Source: Pseudomonas peradeniyensis
Lineage (GTDB): Bacteria > Pseudomonadota > Gammaproteobacteria > Pseudomonadales > Pseudomonadaceae
Direction: 5' to 3'
Length of the DNA: 64,000 bases
NCBI RefSeq assembly: GCF_014268935.2
Contig: NZ_JABWRJ020000005.1
Coordinates: 434,001 to 498,000, forward strand
Under the pieces are notes generated by a model. It was not told the origin of the DNA and made no database searches. It worked only from the letters and a program-made list of their open reading frames with translations. How positions within the stretch are numbered: the first letter of the stretch is position 1; every line of letters starts with the position of its first letter. The position numbers were made by a program, and so were the translations under genes. Positions 63,917 to 64,000 of the stretch are shown here, piece by piece.

Positions 63917-64000
63917 ATGGACCTGATCATCAGAAATGTCCGCATCGACGATGCAAAACCCTTGATGGATGTGGCCGTGCACAACGGCAAGATCACTGAA
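63917..64000 (+). CDS. Amidohydrolase family protein (3'-truncated)
   Basis: An open frame from ATG 63917 to the window end codes for MDLIIRNVRIDDAKPLMDVA and eight more residues. The pattern of a short strand pair, IIRNVR then DVAVHNGKI, is the composite-domain start of amidohydrolases such as cytosine deaminase. The catalytic barrel lies outside the window. Nitrogen metabolism fits its cyn neighbours but cannot be shown from 28 residues. Confidence 0.6.
   Translation, partial: MDLIIRNVRIDDAKPLMDVAVHNGKITE

Overview
The window reads as a chromosomal core segment of a Pseudomonas of the putida group. The grounds are: high GC with long antisense shadow frames; many copies of a short interspersed repeat with the core GCGGGGCAAGCCCGCTCCCAC, which is typical of P. 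putida intergenic regions; and a gene order (mqsRA, ETF genes, gltA-sdhCDAB-sucAB-lpdG-sucCD, htpG, fabAB, gpsA, kdpFABC-DE) that matches what I know of P. putida and, in part, P. aeruginosa. No rRNA, tRNA, CRISPR, prophage or intact insertion sequence was seen.

Layout. 1-3.4 kb: the end of an MFS transporter, an MqsR/MqsA toxin-antitoxin pair with palindromic operators, and a large protein of unknown function that looks like a lectin/PLAT-type protein. 3.4-7.4 kb: ETF-ubiquinone oxidoreductase facing the ETF genes etfBA, with a good sigma70 promoter and a PsrA-like site between them. 7.4-9.4 kb: a periplasmic solute-binding protein and two DUF4398 lipoproteins, one with an OmpA domain. 9.4-10.4 kb: about 1.1 kb without genes, holding a 637-bp fold-back element with microsatellites on both sides; this is the most unusual non-coding feature. 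10.5-13.5 kb: a MocR-type regulator and three small proteins of unknown role. 13.6-26.7 kb: the TCA-cycle block, with gltA divergent from sdhCDAB-sucAB-lpdG-sucCD and a clear promoter on each strand. 27-35.7 kb: BrnQ, a DUF599 membrane protein, an Ala-rich lipoprotein, two overlapping hotdog thioesterases, HtpG (with a perfect sigma32 promoter), a dienelactone hydrolase, a pirin and an amidohydrolase. 35.8-44.4 kb: a chemoreceptor, fabAB, and a tightly overlapping operon coding for a TonB-dependent receptor, a periplasmic binding protein and a hybrid histidine kinase. 44.6-50.6 kb: gpsA, a DUF4389 protein, sixA, a small unknown, two alpha/beta hydrolases, a DUF4892 protein and an AI-2E/PerM-family membrane protein. 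50.7-58.7 kb: the K+ uptake system kdpFABC with its sensor pair kdpDE. 58.8-64 kb: lysA with its divergent activator lysR, a small unknown, the cyanate module cynR / cynTS, and the start of an amidohydrolase.

How they work together. The ETF system feeds electrons from acyl-CoA and amino-acid oxidation into ubiquinone, next to the complete 2-oxoglutarate-to-fumarate arm of the TCA cycle. FabA/FabB make unsaturated fatty acids and GpsA makes the glycerol-3-phosphate for phospholipids. CynT and CynS together turn cyanate and bicarbonate into ammonia and CO2. The hybrid kinase next to fabA sits where P. aeruginosa has PA1611, a kinase of the HptB/RetS network. Here it shares an operon with an outer-membrane receptor and a binding protein, which suggests an uncharacterised ligand-sensing relay. 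The strongest regulatory signals read from the DNA are: the sigma32 promoter of htpG, the sigma70 promoters of gltA, sdhC and the ETF-QO gene, the MqsA palindromes, the CynR dyad and three 11-bp-phased repeats in front of kdpF.
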